NCBI GenBank assembly: GCA_021629085.1
Contig: JAJXRJ010000006.1
Span: forward strand, 1-64,000
DNA: 64,000 nt
Reading direction: 5' to 3'
DNA from: Oscillospiraceae bacterium
GTDB taxonomy: Bacteria; Bacillota; Clostridia; UMGS1810
Shown: positions 7,877 to 16,154 of the stretch, piece by piece
Position numbering within the stretch: the first letter of the stretch is position 1
Layout: every line of letters begins with the position of its first letter
Translations under genes and position numbers: made by a program
The notes under the pieces: model-generated
Database searches by the model: none
What the model saw: only the letters and a program-made list of their open reading frames with translations
What the model was told of the DNA's origin: nothing

Positions 7877-9543
7877 GCCTTTTTGCTGTCCTTTTCCCGC
7901 AGCTCCACCCGGCGGATTTTGCCGCTGATGGTTTTGGGAAGCTCGTTTACAAACTCCACAATGCGCGGGTATTTATAGGGTGCGGTGGTTTTTTTCACGT
8001 GGTTTTGCAGCTCTTTTTTGAGTTCTTCCGACGGCTGATATCCCTTTGCCAGCACAATGGTGGCCTTTACCACCTGCCCGCGCACCTCGTCGGGCACAGC
8101 GGTAATCGCGGTTTCAAACACTGCCGGATGCTCCATCAGTGCGCTCTCCACCTCAAACGGCCCAATGCGGTAGCCCGAGCTTTTGATCACATCGTCCACC
8201 CGGCCCACATACCAGTAAAACCCGTTTTCATCGCACCACGCAAGGTCGCCGGTGTGATAAAATTTCCCGTCCAGCACGGTTTTGGTCTTTTCCTCGTCAA
8301 ACAGATAGCTGTCAAACACGCCCACTGGCTTGCCGTCCGTGATGTCAAACACGATTTCGCCCGTCTGCCCGGGGTCACACACCTCTCCGTCGTCGTTTAT
8401 GAGATACGCCTTATATCCAGGCGACGGCTTCCCCATGGAACCGGGGTTGGGCTCGTCCCAGTAATAGGCGGCAAGCGACAGGCCGGATTCCGTCTGCCCA
8501 AAGCCCTCATAGAGCTTTTGCCCGGTGGCGGCAAGGAACTGGTTATACACCTCGGGGTTTAAGGCCTCGCCCGCGGTGGTGCAGTGGGTGAGCGACGAAA
8601 GGTCGTAGTTTTTAAGGTCACATTTGATGAAAAACCGGTAGATGGTGGGCGGCGCGCAAAACGTGGTGATTTTATATTCTTCGATTTTGGAAAGCAAATC
8701 CGAAGGCTGGAATTTATCGCTGTAGTCATACACAAATATGCCGGTGCCCGCAATCATCTGCCCATACAGCTTGCCCCACACCGCCTTGCCCCAGCCGGTG
8801 TCCGCAACCGTTAAGTGCAGCCCGTCGTCCACCACATTGTGCCAATATTTGGCCGTGGTGATGTGCACCAGCGGGTAGTCAAACGTATGCACCACCATCT
8901 TGGGCTGGCCGGTGGTGCCGGAGGTAAAATAGAGCAGCATTTTGTCCTTTACCGTGGTACCCGCTTCCCCTGTGGGACGGGGAAATACGTCGGATGCAGC
9001 CTCCACACCCTTTGTAAACGACGACCAGCCTTCCTTTTCGCCCCGCACCATGGAAAGTGCGCAGACGCTGGGGGATTCGGGCATGGCGTCCTCAATGTGC
9101 TGTGCAATATCGCCCTCGCCGCTTGCCACAATGAGCTTGATTTTTGCGGCGTTGGCACGGTAGGCCACATCTTTTTTGGTGAGCAGGTGGGTGGCGGGAA
9201 TGGTGATGGCGCCAATTTTGTGCAGTGCGATAATCGCATACCAGAACTCATAGTGCCGCTTTAAAATGAGCATGACCATATCGCCCTTTTTTATGCCCAG
9301 GCTTTTGAAATAGTTGGCGGTTTTGTTGGTCATTTTAGAAAGCTCGCCATAGGTGATGGTCTTTTTTTCGCCCTCGTCGTTGCACCACTTGAGCGCAACC
9401 TTTTCCGGGCATCTTGCCGCATAGACGTCCACCACGTCAAAGCCAAAATTGAAATTTTTATCAAATTTTAATTGATAGTTTTTATAAAAGTCCGCATAGC
9501 TTGAAAAATCGGTGCGGACCAAAAATTCATCCAATAAATTCAC
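7873..9543 (-). CDS. AMP-forming acyl-CoA synthetase (acetyl/medium-chain type)
   Basis: This ANL-family ligase (556 aa) activates a carboxylate to acyl-AMP and then acyl-CoA. It shows the P-loop YFTSGTTGQPK (about 205-215), the YEGFGQTES adenylate motif, the hinge region around YWYVGRVDDVIKSSGYRIGPFEVE and the catalytic C-terminal Lys in ISGKIRR. Length and motifs fit the Acs/medium-chain branch; the acid is not predictable. It lies 13 nt downstream of an XRE-cupin regulator, a pairing common in Firmicutes, and shares one transcript with the GNAT gene. Confidence 0.9.
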   Translation of the reverse strand: MNLLDEFLVRTDFSSYADFYKNYQLKFDKNFNFGFDVVDVYAARCPEKVALKWCNDEGEKKTITYGELSKMTNKTANYFKSLGIKKGDMVMLILKRHYEFWYAIIALHKIGAITIPATHLLTKKDVAYRANAAKIKLIVASGEGDIAQHIEDAMPESPSVCALSMVRGEKEGWSSFTKGVEAASDVFPRPTGEAGTTVKDKMLLYFTSGTTGQPKMVVHTFDYPLVHITTAKYWHNVVDDGLHLTVADTGWGKAVWGKLYGQMIAGTGIFVYDYSDKFQPSDLLSKIEEYKITTFCAPPTIYRFFIKCDLKNYDLSSLTHCTTAGEALNPEVYNQFLAATGQKLYEGFGQTESGLSLAAYYWDEPNPGSMGKPSPGYKAYLINDDGEVCDPGQTGEIVFDITDGKPVGVFDSYLFDEEKTKTVLDGKFYHTGDLAWCDENGFYWYVGRVDDVIKSSGYRIGPFEVESALMEHPAVFETAITAVPDEVRGQVVKATIVLAKGYQPSEELKKELQNHVKKTTAPYKYPRIVEFVNELPKTISGKIRRVELREKDSKKA

Positions 9544-9556
9544 TTTTCACACGCTC

Positions 9557-10114
9557 CTAGTTTAAGATGATGGCCAAAAATTTTGCACTTTTCCCGCCCA
9601 TGGCGCGCATGCCATGCGGATAGGCCGAGTTAAAATAAATGGAATCGCCAGGGGTAAGGCGCTCTTCCTTGCCGTTAATCAAAATGGCAAGCTCGCCCTC
9701 TAACACGTAGTTGTACTCCTGCCCGGGGTGGGAATTTTCGTGAACTTCCAAATCCTCGCCCAGATAGGGCACCTCCACTAAAAAGGGCTCAATTTTCTTG
9801 TTGTGGAAGTTATACGCCAAATTGTGATAGCGATACTGCTCACGGCGTTTTACTTCCAACCCTTTCCCGTTTTTTACCACCTGGTAAATGTTGAGCTTGG
9901 GCGCGTCGCCGGACAAAATTTCCGTCAAATCCACGCCAAACCGGCCCGCTGCCTCATACAGCACGCTAATGGGAATGTCCGTGCCGCCCTCTTCATATGC
10001 GCGGTAGGTTTCCACCGGTATGTTTAACGACTTTGCCATATCCTCGGCCGAAATCTCCGAAATCTCCCTCAAATCACGAATTCGCTGGGCAATTAACTGA
10101 ATTTGTTCCGACAT
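9557..10114 (-). CDS. XRE-family regulator with C-terminal cupin sensor
   Basis: This 185-aa regulator has an N-terminal helix-turn-helix (about 8-62, with IRDLREISEISAEDMAKSL) and a C-terminal cupin_2 domain (about 105-180, with HSHPGQEYNYVLEGE-type metal/ligand motifs, here ENSHPGQEYNYVLEGE, and PGDSIYFNSAYPHGM). Such proteins sense a small ligand and control the adjacent metabolic gene. As the first gene of the operon it probably regulates itself and the acyl-CoA synthetase. Confidence 0.92.
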   Translation of the reverse strand: MSEQIQLIAQRIRDLREISEISAEDMAKSLNIPVETYRAYEEGGTDIPISVLYEAAGRFGVDLTEILSGDAPKLNIYQVVKNGKGLEVKRREQYRYHNLAYNFHNKKIEPFLVEVPYLGEDLEVHENSHPGQEYNYVLEGELAILINGKEERLTPGDSIYFNSAYPHGMRAMGGKSAKFLAIILN

Positions 10115-10161
10115 TTTTTGCGCTCCTTTCCAATTAAAAAATGAATTTACTATTTCGTTTT

Positions 10162-10190
10162 ATCATACCAATTTGACAGGAATTTGTAAA
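10162..10190 (-). promoter_or_regulatory. Promoter of the XRE-cupin/acyl-CoA synthetase operon
   Basis: On the minus strand TTTACA (10190-10185), 17 nt, then TATGAT (10167-10162) lies about 48 nt before the regulator start. Confidence 0.65.
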
Positions 10191-10221
10191 GGGATTTTTG
10201 GAAAAAAAGGCAGATTGAACA

Positions 10222-10260
10222 AAATCGCCCGCACACGCCATTTCTCGTTTGGCGATTTTT
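10222..10260. other. Orphan hairpin with two mutually exclusive pairings and a T-tract
   Basis: GGCGATTT (10251-10258) can pair with AAATCGCC (10222-10229), while TGGCG (10250-10254) can instead pair with CGCCA (10236-10240). Five T follow on the plus strand. It lies upstream of both flanking promoters, so it is not in either mRNA leader. Confidence 0.4.
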
Positions 10261-10312
10261 AGTGTACAAAGGCGCGTAAATGGATAAAAATTGAACAACT
10301 TGAAAATATGTA

Positions 10313-10341
10313 TTGAAAAATGGAGTTTGATGTATTATAAT
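10313..10341 (+). promoter_or_regulatory. Phosphofructokinase promoter
   Basis: TTGAAA (10313-10318), 17 nt and TATAAT (10336-10341) form a near-consensus SigA promoter; transcription should begin near 10348. Confidence 0.8.
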
Positions 10342-10383
10342 AAAGGGTAAATGACGCAAATTTGGAAAGGAATGGTACACATT

Positions 10384-11667
10384 ATGGCAAAAAATGTAGT
10401 TGTATGCCAGTCGGGCGGCCCTACCTCCGTCATCAACAACTCCCTGCGCGGCGTTGTGGAGGCATGTAAGGCTTATCCGGATGTATTCGGCACTGTATAT
10501 GGCGGTTTTCACGGTGTTGAGGGCATTTTAAAAGAGGAGCTCATCAATCTTTCCAAGCAGCCGGCAGAAGAAATTGCCCTGCTTCGGACAACCCCCACTG
10601 CGGGATTTATCGGCTCTTGCCGCTATAAGCTCAGAGAGCACAACCAAGAGGATTTTGAGCGGGTGGTGGAGGTGCTAAAGGCACACAACGTGGGCTACCT
10701 GTTCTACATCGGTGGAAACGACTCCATGGACACCGCGAACAAAATCAGCATTTTGGCGCGCGAAAAAGGGCTGGACCTGGTGGCAACCGGCGTGCCCAAA
10801 ACCATTGACAATGACGTGGGCGACAGCGAATTTACCATCATTGACCACACCCCGGGCTACGGCAGTGTGGCGCGCTACTGGGCAAATATGGTGCAGATGG
10901 TCAACGAAGAGAACACCGGCACCTACGGCTCAGGCCCTGTGCTCATTTTGCAGGCCATGGGCCGCAAAATCGGATATATCCCTGCGGCGGCAAGGCTTGC
11001 CGACCCTGACCGCGAAATGCCGCTGCGCATCTATATGGCAGAGTCCAACTACACGCTGGACATGATTGCAGACGATGTCAACGACCTGTTAAAACAGCGC
11101 GGCCGCGCCATTGTGGTGGTGAGCGAGGGCTTAAACGTGGGCGATTTGGGCGAAACCAAAGACCAGTTTGGACATGCCCAGTTTGGCGCAAGCCAAATGA
11201 CCGTGGCGCAAAAAATTGTCAACCACTTAAACGAAGTGGGCCTTTCGGCGCGCGGCAAGGCAAAGAGCCAGGTTTCAGGCACTGACCAGCGCGGCAATAT
11301 TATCAATGCGTCGTCGGTGGATTTGGACGAGGCCTACACATTGGGCCAACAGGCAGTTAAAATTGCGGTGGAAGACGGCAATGGCTACATGTCCACCATT
11401 TTGAGAAACCCCGGCAACGTCTACTCTGTCCGCTACGACAAAGTGCCGCTGGAGCTGGTGGCAAACTCGGAGCGCACCTTCCCCGAGGCGTGGATGAACA
11501 AGGAGAAAAACGACGTCACCGACGAATTTATCGCTTATGCAAAGCCGCTTTTGGGCAACGACTGGGTGTCTGTGCCGCTGGAAAACGGCAGGATGCGGTT
11601 TGCGCGCATGCAGCCCATCTTTGCAGAAAAGAAGCTTGCAAACTACGTGCCGCAGGATTACCGGTAA
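10384..11667 (+). CDS. pfp: 6-phosphofructokinase, probably pyrophosphate-dependent
   Basis: This enzyme (427 aa) phosphorylates fructose 6-phosphate in glycolysis. The active-site loop PKTIDND (138-144) and GGNDS (110-114), with Asp where ATP enzymes have Gly104, are the residues that distinguish PPi-dependent from ATP-dependent enzymes. Length fits the longer PPi clade. ATG 10384 is chosen over the in-frame ATG 10351 because GGAAAGG (10364-10370) lies between them and the upstream ATG is almost at the predicted transcript start. It is monocistronic with its own promoter and terminator. Confidence 0.9.
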   Translation: MAKNVVVCQSGGPTSVINNSLRGVVEACKAYPDVFGTVYGGFHGVEGILKEELINLSKQPAEEIALLRTTPTAGFIGSCRYKLREHNQEDFERVVEVLKAHNVGYLFYIGGNDSMDTANKISILAREKGLDLVATGVPKTIDNDVGDSEFTIIDHTPGYGSVARYWANMVQMVNEENTGTYGSGPVLILQAMGRKIGYIPAAARLADPDREMPLRIYMAESNYTLDMIADDVNDLLKQRGRAIVVVSEGLNVGDLGETKDQFGHAQFGASQMTVAQKIVNHLNEVGLSARGKAKSQVSGTDQRGNIINASSVDLDEAYTLGQQAVKIAVEDGNGYMSTILRNPGNVYSVRYDKVPLELVANSERTFPEAWMNKEKNDVTDEFIAYAKPLLGNDWVSVPLENGRMRFARMQPIFAEKKLANYVPQDYR

Positions 11668-11676
11668 ATACAAAGA

Positions 11677-11712
11677 AACCGCACACAGCGTGTTTGATGT
11701 GTGCGGTTTTTT
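11677..11712. terminator. Terminator between pfp and thiE
   Basis: AACCGCACACA (11677-11687) pairs with TGTGTGCGGTT (11698-11708), followed by six T on the plus strand. The opposite strand has a weaker T-run for thiE. Confidence 0.85.
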
Positions 11713-12338
11713 CATGCGGAAAATATAGATTTCAGCGACCGTGCCGCAGCTGCAATATCCTTTTGCGCCACCACGGCGGAAACCACGGCAAGCCCGTTGA
11801 TGCCCGTGCCCAAAAAGCGCGGGGCGGTTTGCTGGTTGATGCCGCCAATCACCACAATGGGCAGCGCCACTGCCGCACGGATGTGCTTGAGTTCTTCCAT
11901 GCTCACCAGCTTTGCATCGGTTTTGGTGGCGGTTGCAAACATGGCGCCCACGCCCAAATAGTCTGCGCCGTCCTGGGCGGCGCGCAGCGCCTCTTGGGTT
12001 GTCTGCACCGAAACGCCCAAAAGCTTGTCCGGCCCCAATATCTTGCGCACGATATTTGCCGGCAAATCGCTTTGCCCCACGTGCACGCCGTCCGCATCCG
12101 CCGCCAGCGCGACGTCCACCCGGTCGTTGATGATGAGCGGCACATGGAAGCGGCTGGTGATGCGCTTTATGCGCACGGCCAAATTGTAAAATTCAAGCGC
12201 GCTGACATCCTTTTCGCGCAGCTGCACCACCGTGCACCCGCCCACAAGCGCCTGTTCTACGCAGTCTTCCAGGGTGCTTGCCGTCATAAGCGCGCGGTCG
12301 GTGCAAAGATACAGCGTATAGTCAACAGTCGGTTTCAT
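11712..12338 (-). CDS. thiE: Thiamine-phosphate synthase ThiE
   Basis: This enzyme joins hydroxymethylpyrimidine pyrophosphate and thiazole phosphate to give thiamine phosphate. The 208-aa TIM barrel carries QLREKD, LIINDRVDVALAADADGVHVGQ and the phosphate-binding GVGAMFATATK and VVIGGI motifs of the family. The start is ATG 12338 rather than TTG 12341, since AAGGTGAA sits at proper spacing. It overlaps thiM by 17 nt and is the last gene of the riboswitch-controlled thiDCME operon. Confidence 0.95.
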   Translation of the reverse strand: MKPTVDYTLYLCTDRALMTASTLEDCVEQALVGGCTVVQLREKDVSALEFYNLAVRIKRITSRFHVPLIINDRVDVALAADADGVHVGQSDLPANIVRKILGPDKLLGVSVQTTQEALRAAQDGADYLGVGAMFATATKTDAKLVSMEELKHIRAAVALPIVVIGGINQQTAPRFLGTGINGLAVVSAVVAQKDIAAAARSLKSIFSA

Positions 12339-13146
12339 CAATCTTCACCTTTTTTAAAAAGAGATCAGAGCAAAGCGTGCTCAGCGCATCAATGATGGCA
12401 ATGTGGAAGCTGCCTGTGCCGTATTTCACCGCCTGGGGCTCAGCAATCTCGCCTGCAATGCCCATACACGCCACGCCGCCCACCGCCGCGGCAAACAAAT
12501 CGCCGCGCACGCCTGCAAATGCCCCCACAAGCGCGCTGGTCATGCAGCCGGTGCCTGTCACTTTGGAGAGGCGGAAGGTGCCGTTTGCAATGCGCGCCAC
12601 GCGTTTGCCGTCCGAAATGGTGTCAATTTCCCCTGTGATGGCCGCAACGCATCCAAAGGTGTTGGCCGCCTGCTTTGCAATGCCCACTGCATCAAGGTGC
12701 TCATCTTTGTCTGATGCGTCCACGCCCTTGGTGTTGGCCGCGGCGCCGGCAAGAAAGGCAATTTCCGACAGGTTGCCGCGCAAAATGTCCACGTGGACTT
12801 CCTTTAAAATCCGCACCGCACTTTGATTGCGATAGGCCGACGCGCCCGCGCCCACTGGGTCAAATACCACCGGCACTCCCGCATCGTTCGCTCGTTTCCC
12901 CGCCAAAATCATAGATTCCACCGTGCGGGCGTTTAACGTGCCCATGTTTAATACCACAGCCGACGAAATGGCCGCAATGTCGCCCGCTTCTTCGATGGCG
13001 TCCGCCATAATGGGCGAACCGCCAATGGCCAAGATGGCATTTGCCACGTCGTTTACCGTCACATAATTGGTGATGTTGTGAATGAGCGGCGATATCTTGC
13101 GCAAGGTGTCGAGCTGTGCTGCGGATTGCTGTGTGATTGTGTTCAT
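12322..13146 (-). CDS. thiM: Hydroxyethylthiazole kinase ThiM
   Basis: This kinase (274 aa) phosphorylates hydroxyethylthiazole, a salvage step. Family motifs are PLIHNITNYVTVNDVANAILAIGGSPIMADA near the N-terminus, VVFDPVGAGAS, and the catalytic GTGCMTSALVGAF loop. AAGGAGAG precedes ATG 13146. Its presence beside thiC and thiD, with no thiazole-synthesis genes (thiG, thiH, thiS, thiF) in the operon, suggests that the thiazole half may be scavenged. Confidence 0.95.
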   Translation of the reverse strand: MNTITQQSAAQLDTLRKISPLIHNITNYVTVNDVANAILAIGGSPIMADAIEEAGDIAAISSAVVLNMGTLNARTVESMILAGKRANDAGVPVVFDPVGAGASAYRNQSAVRILKEVHVDILRGNLSEIAFLAGAAANTKGVDASDKDEHLDAVGIAKQAANTFGCVAAITGEIDTISDGKRVARIANGTFRLSKVTGTGCMTSALVGAFAGVRGDLFAAAVGGVACMGIAGEIAEPQAVKYGTGSFHIAIIDALSTLCSDLFLKKVKIDETDC

Positions 13147-13228
13147 TAAAAAGTCTCTCCTTTGTCATAGAATTCTGTTCTGTAAGGCCGGATACCCCGG
13201 CCAGGGTTATGGGGTGGTGCCCAAATTT

Positions 13229-14545
13229 TTATTTTTTTGTGCAATAAAGCTCCACGCTTTCGCCGTCCAAAATGCGGTTGGTGGTGCGCAGCGCACACAT
13301 TTTGCCGCACATGGAGCACGTGTGCCTGTCGCTGGGCGGCGCGCTTTCAAAATACCGCCGCGCCTTGTCGCCGTCCAGCGCAAGATCAAACATGGCGTCC
13401 CAATCGGTGTTGTGCCGGGCGGTTGACATCTGGTTATCCCAGTCGCGCGCGCCGGGGAGGCCCTTGGCAATGTCCGCCGCGTGCGCCGCAATTTTGCTTG
13501 CCACTATCCCTTCGCGTACGTCGTCCAAATCGGGCAGCCGCAGGTGCTCGGCAGGGGTGACATAGCACAGAAAATCCGCGCCGTTTGCAGCCGCAATTGC
13601 CCCGCCAATGGCGGATGTGATGTGGTCGTAGCCCGGCGCGATATCGGTGACAATGGGCCCTAACACATAAAACGGTGCGCCGTGGCACAGCCGTTTTTGC
13701 ATGGCCATGTTTGCCGCAATTTCGCCCATCGCCATGTGCCCCGGCCCTTCCACCATCACCTGCACATCCCGCGCCCAGGCGCGTTTGGTGAGGTTGCCCA
13801 GCTCAATAAGCTCTGCAATCTGCCCCGCATCTGAGCTGTCGTCAATGCACCCGGGCCGCAGTGCGTCGCCCAGGCTGATGGTCACGTCGTATTGGTTGAG
13901 GATGTCTAACACATCGTCATAGCGTTCAAAAAACGGGTTTTCCTTGCCGTTCATCTCCATCCAGGCAAACAGCAGCGAGCCGCCCCGCGACACAATGTTC
14001 ATGCGCCGGCCAGACCGCCGGAACGCTTCCACCGCCCGGCGGTTGATGCCCGCGTGGATGGTCATAAAATCCACGCCCTCTTTGGCGTGCGCCTCCACCA
14101 CTTTTAAAAAGTCGTCCGCTGTGATGGACGCAAGCTCCTTTTCCAAATATCCAATCGCGTCGTACATGGGCACAGTGCCAATCATGGCGGGGGATTTTTG
14201 GATGAGCGCGGTGCGGAAGGTGTTGGTTTTGCCAAAGTTGCTCAAATCCATAATGGCCTCCGCGCCGAATTTGAGCGCGAGGTCCACCTTTTGCATCTCC
14301 ATCTCATAGTCGTTTAAATCGCCCGAAATGCCTAAGTTGACATTGATTTTCGTCTTTAGCCCTTCGCCCACGCCCTCGGCCGACAGCGCGGTGTGGCAAA
14401 TGTTTGCGGGAATGGCAACCCGCCCTGCCGCCACGCGTTCGCGCAAAAGCCCGGGGTCTATCTTCTCTTTTTGTGCGACTGTCTGCATTTCGGGCGTGAT
14501 GACGCCCTGCTTGGCCGCTTCCATTTGGGTGTGATATGCTTTCAT
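13229..14545 (-). CDS. thiC: Phosphomethylpyrimidine synthase ThiC (short anaerobic form)
   Basis: This radical-SAM enzyme (438 aa) turns aminoimidazole ribotide into HMP phosphate. It lacks the long N-terminal extension of proteobacterial ThiC, as is usual in Clostridia. The core has MDLSNFGKT, MTIHAGI, SRGGS, EGPGH and the C-terminal cluster motif CSMCGKMC. The Cys spacing as read is C-x2-C-x3-C. ATG 14545 is preferred to the upstream in-frame ATG because AGAAAGGAG sits just before it; its ATG overlaps the thiD stop (TGATG). Confidence 0.95.
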   Translation of the reverse strand: MKAYHTQMEAAKQGVITPEMQTVAQKEKIDPGLLRERVAAGRVAIPANICHTALSAEGVGEGLKTKINVNLGISGDLNDYEMEMQKVDLALKFGAEAIMDLSNFGKTNTFRTALIQKSPAMIGTVPMYDAIGYLEKELASITADDFLKVVEAHAKEGVDFMTIHAGINRRAVEAFRRSGRRMNIVSRGGSLLFAWMEMNGKENPFFERYDDVLDILNQYDVTISLGDALRPGCIDDSSDAGQIAELIELGNLTKRAWARDVQVMVEGPGHMAMGEIAANMAMQKRLCHGAPFYVLGPIVTDIAPGYDHITSAIGGAIAAANGADFLCYVTPAEHLRLPDLDDVREGIVASKIAAHAADIAKGLPGARDWDNQMSTARHNTDWDAMFDLALDGDKARRYFESAPPSDRHTCSMCGKMCALRTTNRILDGESVELYCTKK

Positions 14546-15348
14546 CAAACCTTCTCCTTTCTTGTAGTCCATTCATACAGCGGGTTTGCCGGGCCGTTGC
14601 CGTGCCCAATGGGCAGCCCGTGCAAAATCGCACCGGTAATAAACGTTTTTGCCGCCGCCACTGAAGACGGGATGTCCAGGCCGTTTGCCAAATTTGCCGC
14701 AATGGCAGAGGACAAAATACACCCCGTACCATGCGTGGCAGCGCTTTGTATGCGCGGCGCACGAAACGTGGTAAACTGTTTGCCGTCAAACAGCAGGTCA
14801 CACGCGTCGCCCGCGAGGTGCCCGCCTTTTACAAGCACTGCGCCCGCGCCCATTTGGTGGATTGCACGCGCGGCGGCGCGCATGTCGTCTTCCGTTTGTA
14901 TGCGCATGCCGGTTAAACCCTCCGCTTCGGGCAGGTTGGGCGTTACAAGCGACACATGGGGCAGGATGCAGCGGCAAAAGATATCCGCCATATTGGGCGC
15001 GGCAATGGCGCACCCGCCCGCGGTTGCCGCAAGCACCGGGTCGGCCACCACGTGTTTGACGCCGTAAAAAGAAAGCGCGTCCGACACCGCCTGTGCCGCC
15101 TCCTGATTGGGCAGCAGCCCGATTTTTACCGCATCTACGGAAAAATCCTCCATGACAGCGCGGATCTGGCTTTGGATGATCTCTTTTGGCATGGCAAACA
15201 CCGACAGCACGGCCTGCGTATTTTCGGCAATAACGCTGGTGACAGCGCAGGTGCCGTGCACGCCGTGGGCCGCAAAGGTTTTTAAATCGGCCTGGATGCC
15301 CGCGCCGCCGCCTGCATCCGACCCGGCAATGGCAAGGCAAATGCGCAT
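14545..15348 (-). CDS. thiD: HMP/HMP-phosphate kinase ThiD
   Basis: This ribokinase-fold kinase (267 aa) phosphorylates hydroxymethylpyrimidine twice to feed ThiE. It shows AIAGSDAGGGAGIQADLKTFAAHGVHG at the N-terminus, the ADPVLAATAGG stretch and the anion-hole GTGCILSSAIAANLANG. ATG 15348 has GAGGGGGG eight bases before it; longer in-frame reading would run through the TPP riboswitch. It is the first gene of thiD-thiC-thiM-thiE. Confidence 0.95.
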   Translation of the reverse strand: MRICLAIAGSDAGGGAGIQADLKTFAAHGVHGTCAVTSVIAENTQAVLSVFAMPKEIIQSQIRAVMEDFSVDAVKIGLLPNQEAAQAVSDALSFYGVKHVVADPVLAATAGGCAIAAPNMADIFCRCILPHVSLVTPNLPEAEGLTGMRIQTEDDMRAAARAIHQMGAGAVLVKGGHLAGDACDLLFDGKQFTTFRAPRIQSAATHGTGCILSSAIAANLANGLDIPSSVAAAKTFITGAILHGLPIGHGNGPANPLYEWTTRKEKV

Positions 15349-15364
15349 AGGATGTTCCCCCCTC

Positions 15365-15396
15365 AAAAAAACAGCGCCTACGATAAATAGGCGCTG
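15365..15396 (-). terminator. Riboswitch-controlled terminator before thiD
   Basis: CAGCGCCTA (minus, 15396-15388) pairs with TAGGCGCTG (15380-15372), 9 bp, followed by seven T. It lies between the TPP aptamer and the thiD ribosome site, so ligand binding should favour termination. Confidence 0.88.
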
Positions 15397-15410
15397 CAAA
15401 TGGCAATTTT

Positions 15411-15490
15411 TGCTCCCTACGATCGTGTGAACGAACAGGTTCAAAGGGTCAGGTTTTACCTTCTCAACGCTTTTGCGTCCCCCTGCAAAC
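15411..15490 (-). promoter_or_regulatory. TPP riboswitch (thi box)
   Basis: The minus strand shows the thi-box core: GCAGGGGGACGC, the TTGAGAAGG element (CTGAGA in the consensus), ACCCTTTGAACCTG and the closing CGTAGGGAGC. A terminator follows within 20 nt. It should turn off thiDCME when thiamine pyrophosphate is high. Confidence 0.95.
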
Positions 15491-15506
15491 ATCTGTAATT
15501 TTTTAC

Positions 15507-15535
15507 AGTATACTACAAATTTTTCCTGCTGTCAA
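15507..15535 (-). promoter_or_regulatory. thi operon promoter
   Basis: On the minus strand TTGACA (15535-15530), 17 nt and TATACT (15512-15507) lie directly upstream of the TPP aptamer. Confidence 0.85.
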
Positions 15536-15572
15536 GACAATGGCCGGCAGTAGGCCGGATCCCCTTTCTGTT

Positions 15573-16127
15573 TCAAATTTTAGTCCCATCGGCGTGAAAC
15601 AGCGGCAGGGGCGCAAGATAGGTAATATCCTTCCGGGATATGGCATCCCCCTCCGCCAGCACTGCCATTTTCCCTACAATCTCTCCTCCGGCCTGGCAAA
15701 TCAGCGTTTCTAAGGCGGCTAGGGATTCACCCGTGCTGATAACGTCGTCTACAATCAGCACCCGTTTCCCACGCATCTTATCCGCCTCGTCTTTGCCAAT
15801 GCACAAAATCTGCTGATGGTCTGTGGTAATGGAGTCCACCACTGTGCTGATGACATCTTTCATATACAGCTTGGGCCCCTTCCGGGCCACAATATAGTCG
15901 TTTCGCCCAGCCTGCCGGGCCATTTCATACAGCAGGGGAATCCCTTTAGATTCCGCCGTTATTAAAATGTCAAAGCCCGGCGCCTGCGCCAAAAGTGCCT
16001 GCGCACAGTTTACCGTCAGCTCCACATCGCCAAACATAATGAAAGCGGCAATATAAATGTCGTCCGCAATTGGGCAAAGGGGCAGACTGCGCGAAAGCCC
16101 CGCCACTTCCAGCTGATATTCCATCAT
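15573..16127 (-). CDS. Purine phosphoribosyltransferase-like protein
   Basis: This type I phosphoribosyltransferase (184 aa) has the PRPP loop VLIVDDVISTGES (about 123-135), with two acidic residues and the T-G-E turn. Length and layout resemble Apt/Xpt. It is cotranscribed behind a purine-type NCS2 permease (27-nt gap), so salvage of an imported purine base to its nucleotide is likely. Whether it uses adenine, guanine/hypoxanthine or xanthine cannot be read. Two adjacent ATG codons are possible starts. Confidence 0.8.
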   Translation of the reverse strand: MMEYQLEVAGLSRSLPLCPIADDIYIAAFIMFGDVELTVNCAQALLAQAPGFDILITAESKGIPLLYEMARQAGRNDYIVARKGPKLYMKDVISTVVDSITTDHQQILCIGKDEADKMRGKRVLIVDDVISTGESLAALETLICQAGGEIVGKMAVLAEGDAISRKDITYLAPLPLFHADGTKI

Positions 16128-16154
16128 TCAAACGCTTCCTTTCCTCCCAGGGGT

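Noticed and set aside
7744..8562. 272-aa plus-strand frame opposite the acyl-CoA synthetase
   Set aside because: It is antisense to a clear ligase gene and has no recognisable motif.
11490..12395. 301-aa plus-strand frame across pfp end and thiE
   Set aside because: It overlaps two certain genes and a terminator; codon-bias shadow in GC-rich DNA.
15349..15492. N-terminal extension of ThiD
   Set aside because: It would translate the TPP riboswitch and its terminator.
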